From Megaleporinus macrocephalus (Eukaryota; Chordata; Actinopteri; Characiformes; Anostomidae), in contig CM038716.1 of the NCBI GenBank assembly GCA_021613375.1, positions 1,674,001-1,738,000 of the forward strand: a stretch of 64,000 nt of DNA. The letters run 5' to 3'. Both the position numbers and the translations under genes were made by a program. Positions 12,401 through 25,323 of the stretch are shown in pieces (position 1 is the stretch's first letter; each line of letters starts with the position of its first letter). Below the pieces are notes generated by a model, which saw only the letters and a program-made list of their open reading frames with translations, made no database searches and was not told the origin of the DNA.

Positions 12401-15400
12401 CGACAATTCTATGCAGCTTGTGCTCATGTGTACTCATAACAGTGTTTTTTGACATTTCTGCATGATTAAGTTCAATTGTGCAGTTGTTCAATCTGAGTGC
12501 TTTGATGTGAAATTGTGAAGGTAGATTAAGATGGGCAATATTTTGCCTTACAACATCTGCATCAAAACAAACAAAACGATGCAATAACTTTATGTGATGT
12601 AGCATTTAGAGGCTTAAAACACTGCCTTGCTTCTATTTCCACCACCGTGAACAATTCAGGCTTGTAAAATCTTTCTAGAATGCATTTCACATCCACCCAC
12701 TACATAAAAATTACATAATTACAAAAAAATAAAAACTTTTTGGCAGTTTTTATGTTGGGTGTGTGTGCACACATGTATACCTATTGCCCAAGTATACACA
12801 AGAAATATAAATGGAAATATCTTCTTGCCACTAAAAACACTTTCACTCTTACACGCTCAATGCCATTACATTACACGCAAATCATTACATTTTATTTATT
12901 TCATATCTGAAAAGGAGAAAGGTGGTAACGTGTGTGTGTGTATGTGCGTGCACGAGTGTGTGTGGTGCACCCCAGGGGATCAGAAGGGTAGACCCAGGGG
13001 CACTCACACTCTAAGATGAGAGGGGAAAGACAATGCCCCCAGACACGGCAATTGCTCAGACTCCCACATCTGACAATAGAGCTAGCCTAATGAGAGCTAC
13101 ATATCTGCTGCTCACATCAGCAGGGGCGAGGAGGGGCTAAAACACATGAGCGCACACACACAAATGTGCACGCAGACACACATCCTCAGTCATGTACATA
13201 TGCTTTGTATATGCACAAGCGCATAAACACCATAGGGTGAATGACATACACGCACATGCACACACAAAAAAGGGATGTGAGGCTTTGCTGCGAGCACCAT
13301 TGGTAATTGCTACATGTTTAAAAAAAGCCGTGCGTCCGCTGTCCAGATTTGTGTTCATCGCTGTGACTGTCTAGAGCCTGCAGATACAAACGCGCAAGAG
13401 TGTCTACTATAGTATCCTCTCCTAACTGAGCTACCCTTAAGCTCGCCCTGCCATTCTCTCTCACACAACCCAGAGCCATATCATTGACACTTACCCTTAA
13501 CACAGCCTCTGGCCACCTAAACACACAGCAATGCTGCCTCATCTTACTTCCTATGATGTGTTTCATTGTTCTGCATGCATTTTGCACTTTTGTGGACTAA
13601 TCTATTTTGGGGAAACTCATTTCCTTAGTCTATTCATCAGCTCTCTGGAGTGGACAACACATTTCAGCATTCAGTACTACATCCCTCCTGACTCATTCTC
13701 GCATCCTTCTATCTTTCCTTTTCTCCTCTCCTCCTTTTTACTCTCTCCCTCTCTATCAGTGGGAATGCAAGCAGGGAGGTATGGAGGGAGGGAGGCGGAG
13801 TGGTGTAACGGATATTGAAATATTCCTCCGGCGTGGAGATAGCGGTGATCCAGGGAGCGATAGAGGCAGATAATGAAAAGAGGAACAAAAGTACTCCCTG
13901 CACGGTGTGTCTGACCCCCCCCCCTTCCCTCTCTTTCTCTTCTCGCACTCATTTACATAGTAATCACCCCATGCTCTGCAAGAGGCCAGGAAGGGAGGAA
14001 AAGAGAGAGAGAGAGAGAGAAAGAAAGAGAGAGATTTGTGAATGAAAAAAAAACCGAGTGGAAATAGTTTGTGTGTATGTCTGGACAGGTACATTAATTC
14101 AGTGTGAGAGTACACAAATTGTGCATGTGCATGTGTATGTCTGTTGGCATAAGTGTGTTTGCGGAGGAGGAGGTTATAAATGTGATAGAGCCTCTAAGGG
14201 GTGTGTATGTGTGTGTGTGTGTGTTGTCAGCTTGTTTCCTGCCCTGGCTGATGAACAGATGAGGTTGTCTAGGCAACGTGATGAGACACAGATATGCAAA
14301 TGAGAGGGGGAGAGTGGGCTTGCACGCACACACTGCAGTATGAGGCTCTCATTTTCACTCTCTCTTACACACACGTCCTGCTGATACTGCAGCACTGCCT
14401 TGCACAATCAGACACACTCATCACAGGCACATTAAAACCCAAGATACATGAAGATAATACTACAAGAAAAACGCTATACAGTGTCAACACTCACAATACA
14501 TACATATGCATTCCCAGACACATCTAAAAATAAAGCTGACTTATCCTGATTAATAATAATAATTAAAAATCCCACTAATATTACATATAGACGGCCTTTA
14601 TTATCTTACCGGTTGGCCTGAACCAGGACTGGAGCAATAAATGGTGTATTTGCGGATGATACCATTAGGTTTGTTTGGTGGGAGCCAGGACACTACAACA
14701 CTGGAGGCAGAGGAGGGGACAGCTTTGATGCCAGCTGGAGGGCCAGGGTCTAAGAAAGCAAGAAAAAATTACATAAAATATAAAACTAACTTTTCAGCCA
14801 AACAGCAAAAATAGGACACATATCCCATCACTGAGAAAAGAGAGTGTTTACACAGGAGTACAGTATATGTGTGTATTCCAAGGCTTTTGAGAGGCATTAA
14901 AGTGAGCAGGGCTGTTTGCAGCTTTGCTGGACTTAGCCTTTAATTTTAAGAGGCTCTGACAACTAAGTACCCATGGAAAAAAGATCACAAGAGAAAGACA
15001 GAAAGAGACAGATGTTGGCACAGTAACATGTTTATCTTGACACGTACTGTGCAGAGGAGCACTGGACGTGGTCTACGTGTGTTTTTATGACTGTTTTAGG
15101 GGTATCCACAGGATTAAAGGGGTTTTAAGTAAAAAGCACATCAACATTTTGAGGGGTAGGAAAGCAATAGTTCATTTTAATCCTATTTTAATCTTCAATG
15201 GGGCACAGAACTAGTCAGTAAAATTGCCTTTAACAGAACGCTTATATGCTGCTGATGCAGTGACTCAATGTTCTCTGAAAGATGTGCTATTACTTCCACA
15301 CTTTAGCAAAATCTGAAACAGAACTGTGTCCTTATAACCTGCTTAGGACTATCTTACTGCTGGATCCTTTTTTGTATGTTGTAGGCAGTGATAATACACA

Positions 15401-18400
15401 TCACTGATTTCTGTATTACAAAGGTAATATAAGAAGGGCAGAAGCTAGCAAGGTAAAAAGACAAAATTTATTTTGCAATAGTAAAAAACAATTCAGTAAT
15501 ATATGATCTTGAATATGATATGAACTGTATTTATGCTTGGCCATGTCAAAATCAAAACTGGATGTATGTTCAATGGAAGAGCCTATTGGAGGCAATGTTG
15601 TTGGTGGATTTTAAACAACAGCTATAAGGCCTTGCTTCATGTTGCACAGGGTCCTGATTTAGTCAGGTGAAAAATGTGTCTATGTATCTAATTGAGTCAA
15701 TGGCTATTTCATTCCTCACAGAGAAAGTCTTGAAAAGGAACTAAAAATATCAATGATTTCTGGAATCTCTCTGGTTTTTATAACAATCTGATATTAAAAA
15801 AATGTCACTATAACAAAAGCACAGAAAATATAAAAGGGGCTAATACATTTTCACTGCCTTTTCAAGTGATGTCTGTTGTATAGCAAGAAAAAGGAAATCA
15901 GGCACAGTATTGTGGAACAGTTCTGCAACCTTTTCACATGTGCACACATACAGAAAAACGACCTGTAGATTTTCAAAGACAATAAAGCTGGGGGCAATCC
16001 TAAGAATGAGGGGAAAAGAACTACACAAATCCCTGCACCATATGCTGGACACAGAGCCAGCGGCAATGGGAAAGAGACGCAGTAAGAAGAGAGAGGAGAG
16101 TGAAAGAGAAAAAACATCCATTGGGAAAAATGAGTGCGAACTGATGCATAAAGCGTGCACACAAACACATAAAATCACGATTTTTTTTCTCTCCCAAGGA
16201 AGAGATTTTGGTGCTTACGCTTCTGCACGTCTCCTCTGTCTCTCCCTTGCCGCCTGTTGCTTCAGGCCCCCCTGAACACCCCCTCCCGAGGGAAGGAGGG
16301 AGACAGATAGTGCTCTAATCCTATGCCCACCAGTGTAAGCACGAACCTAATGCCTGCTAATCCACAAAGAATTAATCCTTCTCCTTGTGTTGGATAGTCA
16401 ACTGGGCTGGGCTGTGACAGAGACACATGTACTCATACTTCAAGTCTCCACCCTTTGGCATTTTAATTCTCATTAGCAGAGTTGTAATGCTACATCAGAA
16501 CTTAAATGTACTGTAATTTTCAAGGGGACACCATCCAGCACCAAGTAGAAATGCACCACTCCACTCTTGCATCCGGCTTACAGTGGTGCTTTAAACTTTG
16601 TGTACACTTTAGAATTGTATATATTTCTGAAAAAATATAACAACACTAAAAAAAAATTACAAGAATCAGATTTTCTAAAAAGTAGATACGAAAAGTTAAA
16701 TTAATGACAAAAATATGATTTCATGTAATTTCTTTATTGAGGAAAATTCTTACATATCTGTGTGTAACAAAAGTATGTGAAACTTTGTGAACCCTCTTTT
16801 TCAAAAATTACTGCAAATAAACATTTCCGGTAACTGTTGGTCAGTTCTGCACATTAGCTTGGAGGACTTTTAGCCCATTCCTCCATACAGAACAGCTCCA
16901 ACTCTGGGATGTTAGTGGGTTTTCTTAAGTGACCTGTTTAAAATTAATTGTTTCATCAACAACGGCAAGGTGTCTTGGCCTAGATACAGCACTGGAATGC
17001 AATGTTTTCCTTTTTCCCAACATATGGCTTCTCATTTAAACTAAAAAAAACTATTTTGGTCTCATCTGTTCGTAAAACATTTTTCCTACTGCCTTCAGAT
17101 TTAGAAACTGCAAACTTTCTTTGCAGCCCTACCATGCACATCATTGTTGTTCAGTGTTATCCTGATAGTGGGACATTAACATCAGCCACTATAAGAGAGG
17201 CCTTTAGGTGCTTAAAAGTTACCCTGGGTACCTTAGAGATGACCCTATAACCCTTTCCAGCCCAATGGACATCAACAGTTTGTTTTTTGACATCCGTCTT
17301 TAATTGTGCCATAATACACTTCCACAAATGTGTAATAATGAACCCACTTTGATATATTCCTGTTCTTTAAATACAACAGTGTGACCATTCACACCTGTGG
17401 GTCATCCCATTGATTTAAATGTGACTCTAATTTCACATACCTTTCCCACTAATAGATATGTCATTTATTGGGTCATTTTTCTCAAAAAATAAATGACTAA
17501 GTATTATATTTAATTTAATTTGTTCAATTGGTTTATCTTTAGCAAATTGTACGACTTGTGTGAAAGTATGTTTTAGATTACACTTATGCAGAAATTGGGA
17601 AATTTCTAAAGGGTCCATAAACATCCAAACACCACTGTATATAGACAGGTTTCCAAATTCTCTTCTTTTGTATGAAAAATGCTATATTTAATGGTTACAA
17701 ATGCAGAGATGCTTAGCTTAATCTTTTAATATACAAATACGTGTAGGTATTGAGCAAAAATACAAAATTAACGTTTCTTTTTACATGTGTGTGACTGTAC
17801 TCACGATCCTCTCGGGTCTGTATGTAAAGGACGTTGCTGCGAACGCCGTCCCCAGCTTGCGTGTAGGCCAGCACTTGGACACTGTAGTTTGTAAATTTCT
17901 CCAAGCCCTTCAGCTCCACCTGCTCACGTGTGGTAGTGATGTTCTGCATTTCACCCCATTCTAAGAGGAAGGATTGGAGGGTTAATAACTACATGAACTT
18001 TCTAACAGTATAACAGTAAAACCACAGTAAAACATTGTGTAGTTTGCTGGTTGACAAAGGAAACAAATCAAGTAAGGTTAAATACTGGATCACAGGCTAC
18101 TCACAGAAAACCACACAAACCCCCCCACACACATGCCTATACTTGTGTTCCCCATCATCAAATATCAAATATCCTTAATGACTTTTTGTTTTATTTCACT
18201 GAAGCCAAAACTTAATTCTTACCAAAACTGGCAGTAGAATGGCTTGAACTGAAGTGCTTAGTGGCCACAAGCCAGTTTGTATTTTTTGTTGCTTTGCTAG
18301 ATTTGCCCTGGGACAAATGTTAACACAGTGTTAACACAGTTTTATGGGGTCTCAATGAAATGACTTGTCTTGGTCAAAATACCACAACGATGAAGCATGT

Positions 18401-18976
18401 TACTTTAAATATACAAAAAATACAAAAACCGCCTAATGACCACTGGCACAGGTGGTTGATTAAGTAGCTCGACCAAAAAACGAGGACCAAGAACGCTGAA
18501 GAATTTGGAAACACAAAATATTAAATGTTGGAGTCTCAAAAATTATGATGCACTGATGCACTAAATGATCTGATCAGATAATAGTGTAGGATCAATAATA
18601 AAATAATACTAAGGGTACCAAATATTCTGGACAACAACAAGAGAAATTAAACAAAAGACAAATCCACAGTTCTACAGTTCAAAGGTCTATTTACATGAGA
18701 CATAAAGGCTGGACTGTGGCACAAGCACAAGGGAAAAGGTTGGGAAAGAAGACTAGAAGTAACAGTAGTAGTATATAATTACTCTGATTCATCCCCAGTG
18801 CCTGGCTCCCACAGCACCCACCTCCATCGGGGAAGAGGGACCAGAAGACGACACGGTAACCCTTTAGGACCCCATTCAGAGTCATCCGTGGAGGTTCAGA
18901 CCACGTGATTACAGCCTCGTCTGATGTCACTGTAATGGCTCGCACGTTCTGAGGAGGCTGGCTGGGCACTGAAAGA

Positions 18977-19037
<61 letters not shown>

Positions 19038-22000
19038 TTACATCTGGTTTATAAAGATTTCACAATATGATGCCTACTGTTTGATATATTTTCTTATTTA
19101 CCTATTTACTGATAAAAAAGATTACTGGCACAAGTCATTATAAAACACACACAAATAAAATAAACTATAGAAACACAGAATCAGATCTAGCTGTATTTAT
19201 TTCACACTACGCACTGTCTGGCAACCCTGTATCAAAACAATTACACCCCTCAAAAAAATTACGGGAACACTTAATCATCACAAAAAATCACCAAGTCACT
19301 TACACTTCAGGAATATCATACTGTCTGGTTAGGAAACATAATTTCACCTGTTTTCTTGTGATACTGATAACAGATGCACTGGAGAGGTAACAGCAAGGCA
19401 ACTCCCCCAAAATGAAATGGTTTTGCAGATGGCCACACACAGTTACTCTCTTCTTATCCTTCTTCTCTAGTTTTGTGTTTTGCCAGTGTCCTTGTCACTA
19501 CTAGAGGCATGAGGTGGTGCCTGCAGCCCATTCAGGTTGCACAGGTAGTTCAGCTCCTCGAAGATGGCACATCCAAAAGTACAAGCCATCACAAGATTTC
19601 TCGTGGACACCATGGAGTAGATACCAGGACATGGGACTTTACACAAGGAGAAATGAACAGTACAGTGGTAAGGCACCAACCCAGCAGCAGGACTGGTACG
19701 TGCTCCTTTATATAAGGAGGAACAGGAGGAATACTGCCAGAGCCATACAAAATAACCTCCAGTGGACGACTGGTGTGCATGTTTCTGACCAAATTGTCAG
19801 AAACAGCCTCCATGAGGGACTGATGCCATTGACCGGCCCTTGCATTCCTCAGACCTGAATCCTATTCAAATCCTCTGAAACATTATGTATCAATGCATCC
19901 AACGCTGCCAAGTAGCGCCACAGACTGTCCAGGAGCTCACTGAAACCCTGATCCAGGTGATCCCCAGCACACAATCCGCCATCTTACCAGAGCATGCCCA
20001 GATGTTGTTGGGAGTGGGGCATGCAGAGGCCAAACACACTATTAAATCCTGAATTCAAGTTGCTGTGATCAATTTCAAAATTGGATCAGCCTTTGATAAA
20101 ATTTTTTGTCTAATCTAACCCTAGATTTTGAATCTAGCCCTTAGTGGGTTGATAATTTTTGTTTCCATGGACCAATGTTGTCATTTTGTTCTCAATGAAC
20201 CCAGTTTATATGACTAAAGCGTTTCAACTTGAATCTTTCGTTCATTGAGAGTCAATGTGTGATCCTCTAGATTTTTTAAAATAAATTTTATTGTATATGA
20301 ACATTTGCCACTCTTAATAAAAACCTCTACTAATTTTACGGGAAGCAGACATTTGTAAGTCTATACAAAGGAAAGCTTACTTCAAAGCAGGAAGATATTT
20401 AATATACAACTAACTTTAATATCCAACTAACTTTTTTTTTTAAAACAACAGGTAAGTATAAAAACAGCTTAGTATAAAATAGCTTACTCAACATTTGAAG
20501 GTGGTATGGTTACCATTGCTTCTCTCAAATGCAGGAGCCACGAAATGCCCATCTGAATTCCCGTTTTTATTGTAACATTCACTAACACTTTCCTTTCTGC
20601 CCGGATACGTGGTAAATGTGGGCATGGTGAGGGGGCCAAACAGTGCTCCTCAATAAAGAAGGCTACTATTGAGGTAAGACAGAGCATGTCTGTGTGCCTT
20701 TTGCCGGGAGAGAACGCGTGTGCGTGAAGGACAGGATGACAGGAGGGGTTGAGATAGAGGAGGGATAAAGCTGGCCTGCCTCTTTGCAAGAGCAGCTGCA
20801 GCTGGCGCAGGAAGAGAGGGAGCAAGAGAAGTGAAAGAGAGCGAGGGGGGTGGTGGTGGTGGTGGGGGGGTTGGGGTACGGTGCAAAAAGAAAACGCAGT
20901 GTTTGTTTGAAGGAGCCTCGAGGCCTGACTGGGACAGCGCTCCAATCGGCATTTAGAGAAGTACAATTTCCGTCCAGTTGTTAGTCTAGCTGTCTCATTC
21001 TCAGAGTAGGTCCCTTTTCATGTACTTCACAATCAGCCATCACTGAGAATAATGACATGAGAAGTCGGAAGCATGAGAAGTTTACCAGATGACAAAAAAT
21101 TTATGAAAGTTAGAGGGTGTTAAAAGCCAGAATGAGGGACGAGAAAGAAAGAAGAGACAGAGGAAGAGAAACAATGCACTCAGCTGCAGATAATTACACT
21201 GCAAAGAAAAACAGTGAAAAGGGGAGAGGGGCCTCTGCAGACAAGCTAATTATAATTATTTTTAGTATGCGTGTTGTTATTACTATTATCCTTAACTCCC
21301 ATCAATATCACTGTCACAAGGGGGACAGTGGCACGTTAGTGTTTGAAGCCTCTGGACCAGAGAGGCTATTTTATGTACCCATCCATATCCACAGACACAA
21401 CACTCAAGAATCACTCCTGAGGGTTTTTGCTAAGTCACCTTTTGTGTTTGTTTTGCGGTAGAAACATAGGAAAAAATAGATCTTTTTTTTGAGCACTTAC
21501 CATCTTCCAGAGTGGTAGCATTAATCTCTGAGCTTGAAGGTCCTGTACCAGCTCGGTTGAAGGCCTGCACCACCACTCCATACTGGGCAAATTTCTTCAG
21601 GTTATCCAGTGTATAGACCTCAGAGTCTCCTGTTGCTTTCATTTCCACTATGCTGTACTGGCCATTACTGCCTGGCCCATTTTCCCTGTATCCAATCTGA
21701 TAGCCACGGATCACTCCATTTTGAAGCTCCTTTTTAGGGGCCTAGGGGAAGGAAACAGGGCAACATTGATGTATAAAAACATGCTTATAAGAACGCTTCC
21801 AGTTGGAAGTCCAATACAAATTCAAATTATGGTCCAAGTTGAATACCTTCCAAGTGACACGAATACTCTGTGAAGTCATAGGCTGCAGGATAACATCCAT
21901 GGGTGGCCCATCAGGGGCTGTGATGAGGAAAACGAATGAGATTGGAAAAACAAGTTAGTTAATCAACTCCTCTGTACTTGGCTGTGTAAATGTATTGTAT

Positions 22001-23463
22001 GTGGACCTACGAGCTTCCTCTGTGCTGATGGTCAGTTCTTTGCTGGCCTGACTACGTCCAATCTTGTTGTATGAGTACATGCGGATGCTGTAAACAGAAG
22101 CAGGATGCAGTTCTACTATGTTGGCCTGATTATTGGTGGGGGAGATCTTGCGTGTGGCATGCTTCAGTTCCCATGGATCTATGAACAAGGTTAGCAGATA
22201 AATAAATCATTTACAATACTCACATGGTATTGGAAAACAATCAATTTTGTGTTTATGAAATAAGGTAAAACTATGAAAAACTTGTTAAAGAGCCCACAGA
22301 GGTGTTATGTATTAGACACACTATCAATCTGGCCTTAGAATGTAATGTAGGCCAATGTGTTAAACAGACTGGCACTGGCCGAGCATTACGTACCAGATTT
22401 GTTTTTATATTCAATGTCGTAACTGGTGATGATGCTGTTGCCATCAAACCTCTGGGTCCATCGTAAGTTCATGCTACGATCCTTTACCTCACGAACCTCC
22501 AACTCCGGAGGATCAGGGGGCTCTAAAAGACAAAGATGTAAAAAAACTGCTGTAAGAGGAGACAGATGAAACAGAAAAAGAGATATAGAAAGATTGAGAT
22601 TAAGATAGTGAACGAAAGAGAGAGGAAAAGAGACAGAGGGAGAGAGAGAGATAGAGAGAGATAGGGATAACAAGAGATGAGAGATGGAGCAAGGGGATAA
22701 ATTATTGATTTTGTGTCTCTAGATAAGGTGTATCATGTCAGACATGAGTGCAATCTTCATGGCTGATTGTCTTGCCTTGCACAGTCAGCTGAATGAGGCC
22801 GCGGCCTTCGCCGTAGGAGTTGATGGCATGACAGGAGAAGAATACAGAGTCCCCACGCTCAGCCGGCTTCAACTACAGAAAGAGAGGGAGAGAGAGAGAG
22901 ATGTACTCATGTAGCAGGTAGCAGTGGCTCGTCATTTTCGCTCAAGTTTTCTATGTGTCCTTGTTCTTCCACTGAAATGTATTTTTTTGGCTTCTGTACT
23001 TGATTTATGTCTGATTTCTTGATTTCTTAAGTTTCCTGTGACTTATCATTATCTACTTTACTGCCATAAGTCATTTTAATAGTCATGGTCATATCACTGG
23101 TTATGTCAATAAGACCTGATTTCTCAAGTTTGTTCTAACTTTTCATGACCTATGGTGCTGCCTCGTATCACTGATCAGTCATTACTGACCTCTGATTGTG
23201 TCTCTTTGATTAGCAGATTGTGTGGGTGTTTGTGAGTGTTGTCTCACCTTCAATGTGGAGATCACCTCGTCACTCTTTTCATTAGGGCTAGTAGTGATGG
23301 AGTAGCGAGGGTTGCGGTCGGGGTCAATGACTGTGTCACCCCGTTCCCAACGGATAATGATAGGGTATTCGCCCCTGGCAGTGCAGTTCAGCTCCTTATT
23401 CTGGCCCTTTATAGCCATAGTAGTATTGGGGTGGGAGGTGATCATGGCTGGGACTAGATGGAA

Positions 23464-23541
<78 letters not shown>

Positions 23542-24509
23542 GGAGAGAGAGAGAGAAAATACAGGACACATTAGAAAGAATGAGAAAAGAAAGATAAAAA
23601 ATGAAACAGTGGTTAGACTGAATGTTTGTGTTTTACAGTTTTTGAAACTACATCTACCTTTTTTTTCTTAATTGTTCCTACATACTTACTTATCCCAACC
23701 CCAAACACCCCCACTCCCTAGAACTAACACACATACACTTTATTGATCTAAAGAGCGTTTCACTGTTTTGTTTTCATTACTTATTCATTCTTCCCTACCT
23801 CCACTAAGTGAAACAGACAGAATTGAGGGAGGCAGAGGAGAGGAACAATTCAATCAATAACACCCAACATAGCTTCAGACCATGAAAGAGAGTGAGAGAC
23901 TGAGCAAGTGAGTGAGTAAAAAACAAAATATGTATGTTAACACTGGAAAAAAATAGTGGAGAGGGACAAAAAAGAAAAAGTGTCAAAGCAAATACTAAGT
24001 TGAAACAATTTTTGATGGGGCCATCAGAAATCTAACCAACACCCTAAACACACTAAAGTATATAACCAAAAGTCATTTTTTCTAAAGCCGTGGCCAATTG
24101 TTGAAAAAAAAAAATAGCACAACATATTTTTAATGTATCATTACATGCACAATTTGCAATTTGCATATTTAATATATGTGAGACTACACATAGTCTTACA
24201 TATTCAAATGTTTTATTCAAAAGTAAGTCACCTTACTTCCATTGTACCTATAGACCACGTGTTGCCCATATTATGAGCAGGGTAATTGGTTTGTGGAACA
24301 TACAGTCATGTGGTAAAAGGGATGATCTGTGTATGTGTGTCTGTATGAATGTTTAAGCATCCCAAAATGTTTGCCAATCTATTTGGGTCTTAACTTAAAC
24401 AAAGAACCTTGACACCTGTGGCACTCTGTCTGCTACACTGATAGGCCAAACACACAAGATTAAATGTTCAAAATAACCTTAATAAATGCCTTTCAGTTCA
24501 TCTTGAGGC

Positions 24510-24555
<46 letters not shown>

Positions 24556-25252
24556 ATCCACTTTGCAAGCTTCAGACTGATTCAGGATCTAATCACTACA
24601 CATATTCATCCATGAAAGGGTAAAACAATCACAAACAATTACATACAAAATAACATACAAGTACACTCTATCTCCAGGTCATGACAAGTCATATAAAGTG
24701 TGCAGTATAATGTTAATAAATTCTTGTGTAGTTTGACTTACTTTTAACAGTGAGCAACATACTCTTGCTAATATCAGAGCCCACTCCATTGCTGGCCTGG
24801 CACAGATAGTAACCACGGTCCTCTTCCAAAACATGCCTGATCAGGAGCGACCCATTGGGCATGATCTGGATGCGGCCAGTGAGAGGAACTGGGTGGTATT
24901 GCTGTGGATTTCCGATACCTGAAAAAACAAAATGTAAAATGTTTATTGCAACTGTAATTAGTAGTAAGCTGGTATTCCAATTAAAAGTATTCCTGATGTA
25001 TGAGGTTTGCCATGCCAATCTAAACCAGTCTGTGACAAGTAAGTAGAGATAATGAAACATAGAAACAGGGCAAAATACGCGAAAGCTATTTAATTAAATA
25101 GCTCAGGGCCGGTTCGTCCAAAGCTGGTACAGATAGCGTAAATTACTTGTAATATGTACCAAACTCTAGCAGTGTCTGATGGTCCTAGATGTAAGAATAT
25201 CTGTATGAGATGCACGTATGAGAGAAATATGTATGTAAAATTGCATTTAGCA

Positions 25253-25323
<71 letters not shown>

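Larger units (their letters stand above)
18969..21500 (-). other. dscaml1 intron 17 (2.5 kb)
   Basis: Contains the (GA)n microsatellite at the acceptor, a deleted Tc1-like copy at about 19244-20290, and from about 20480 to 21420 unique-looking sequence with a G-rich tract near 20846-20876. The antisense frame with a histidine/proline run near 20850 is an artefact of that G-rich tract. Confidence 0.8.
23454..24741 (-). other. dscaml1 intron 11 (1.3 kb)
   Basis: Contains the (GA)n tract next to the acceptor and an (ATT)n run at 24513-24556. No transposon was recognised. Confidence 0.85.

Noticed and set aside
15840..16275. Overlapping open frames on both strands, 105-121 codons
   Set aside because: Mutually overlapping low-complexity frames inside an intron without similarity.
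20484..20966. Minus-strand open frame of 160 codons with His and Pro runs
   Set aside because: It is driven by a G-rich tract, with no homology, no splice-site support and no domain. It lies within an intron.
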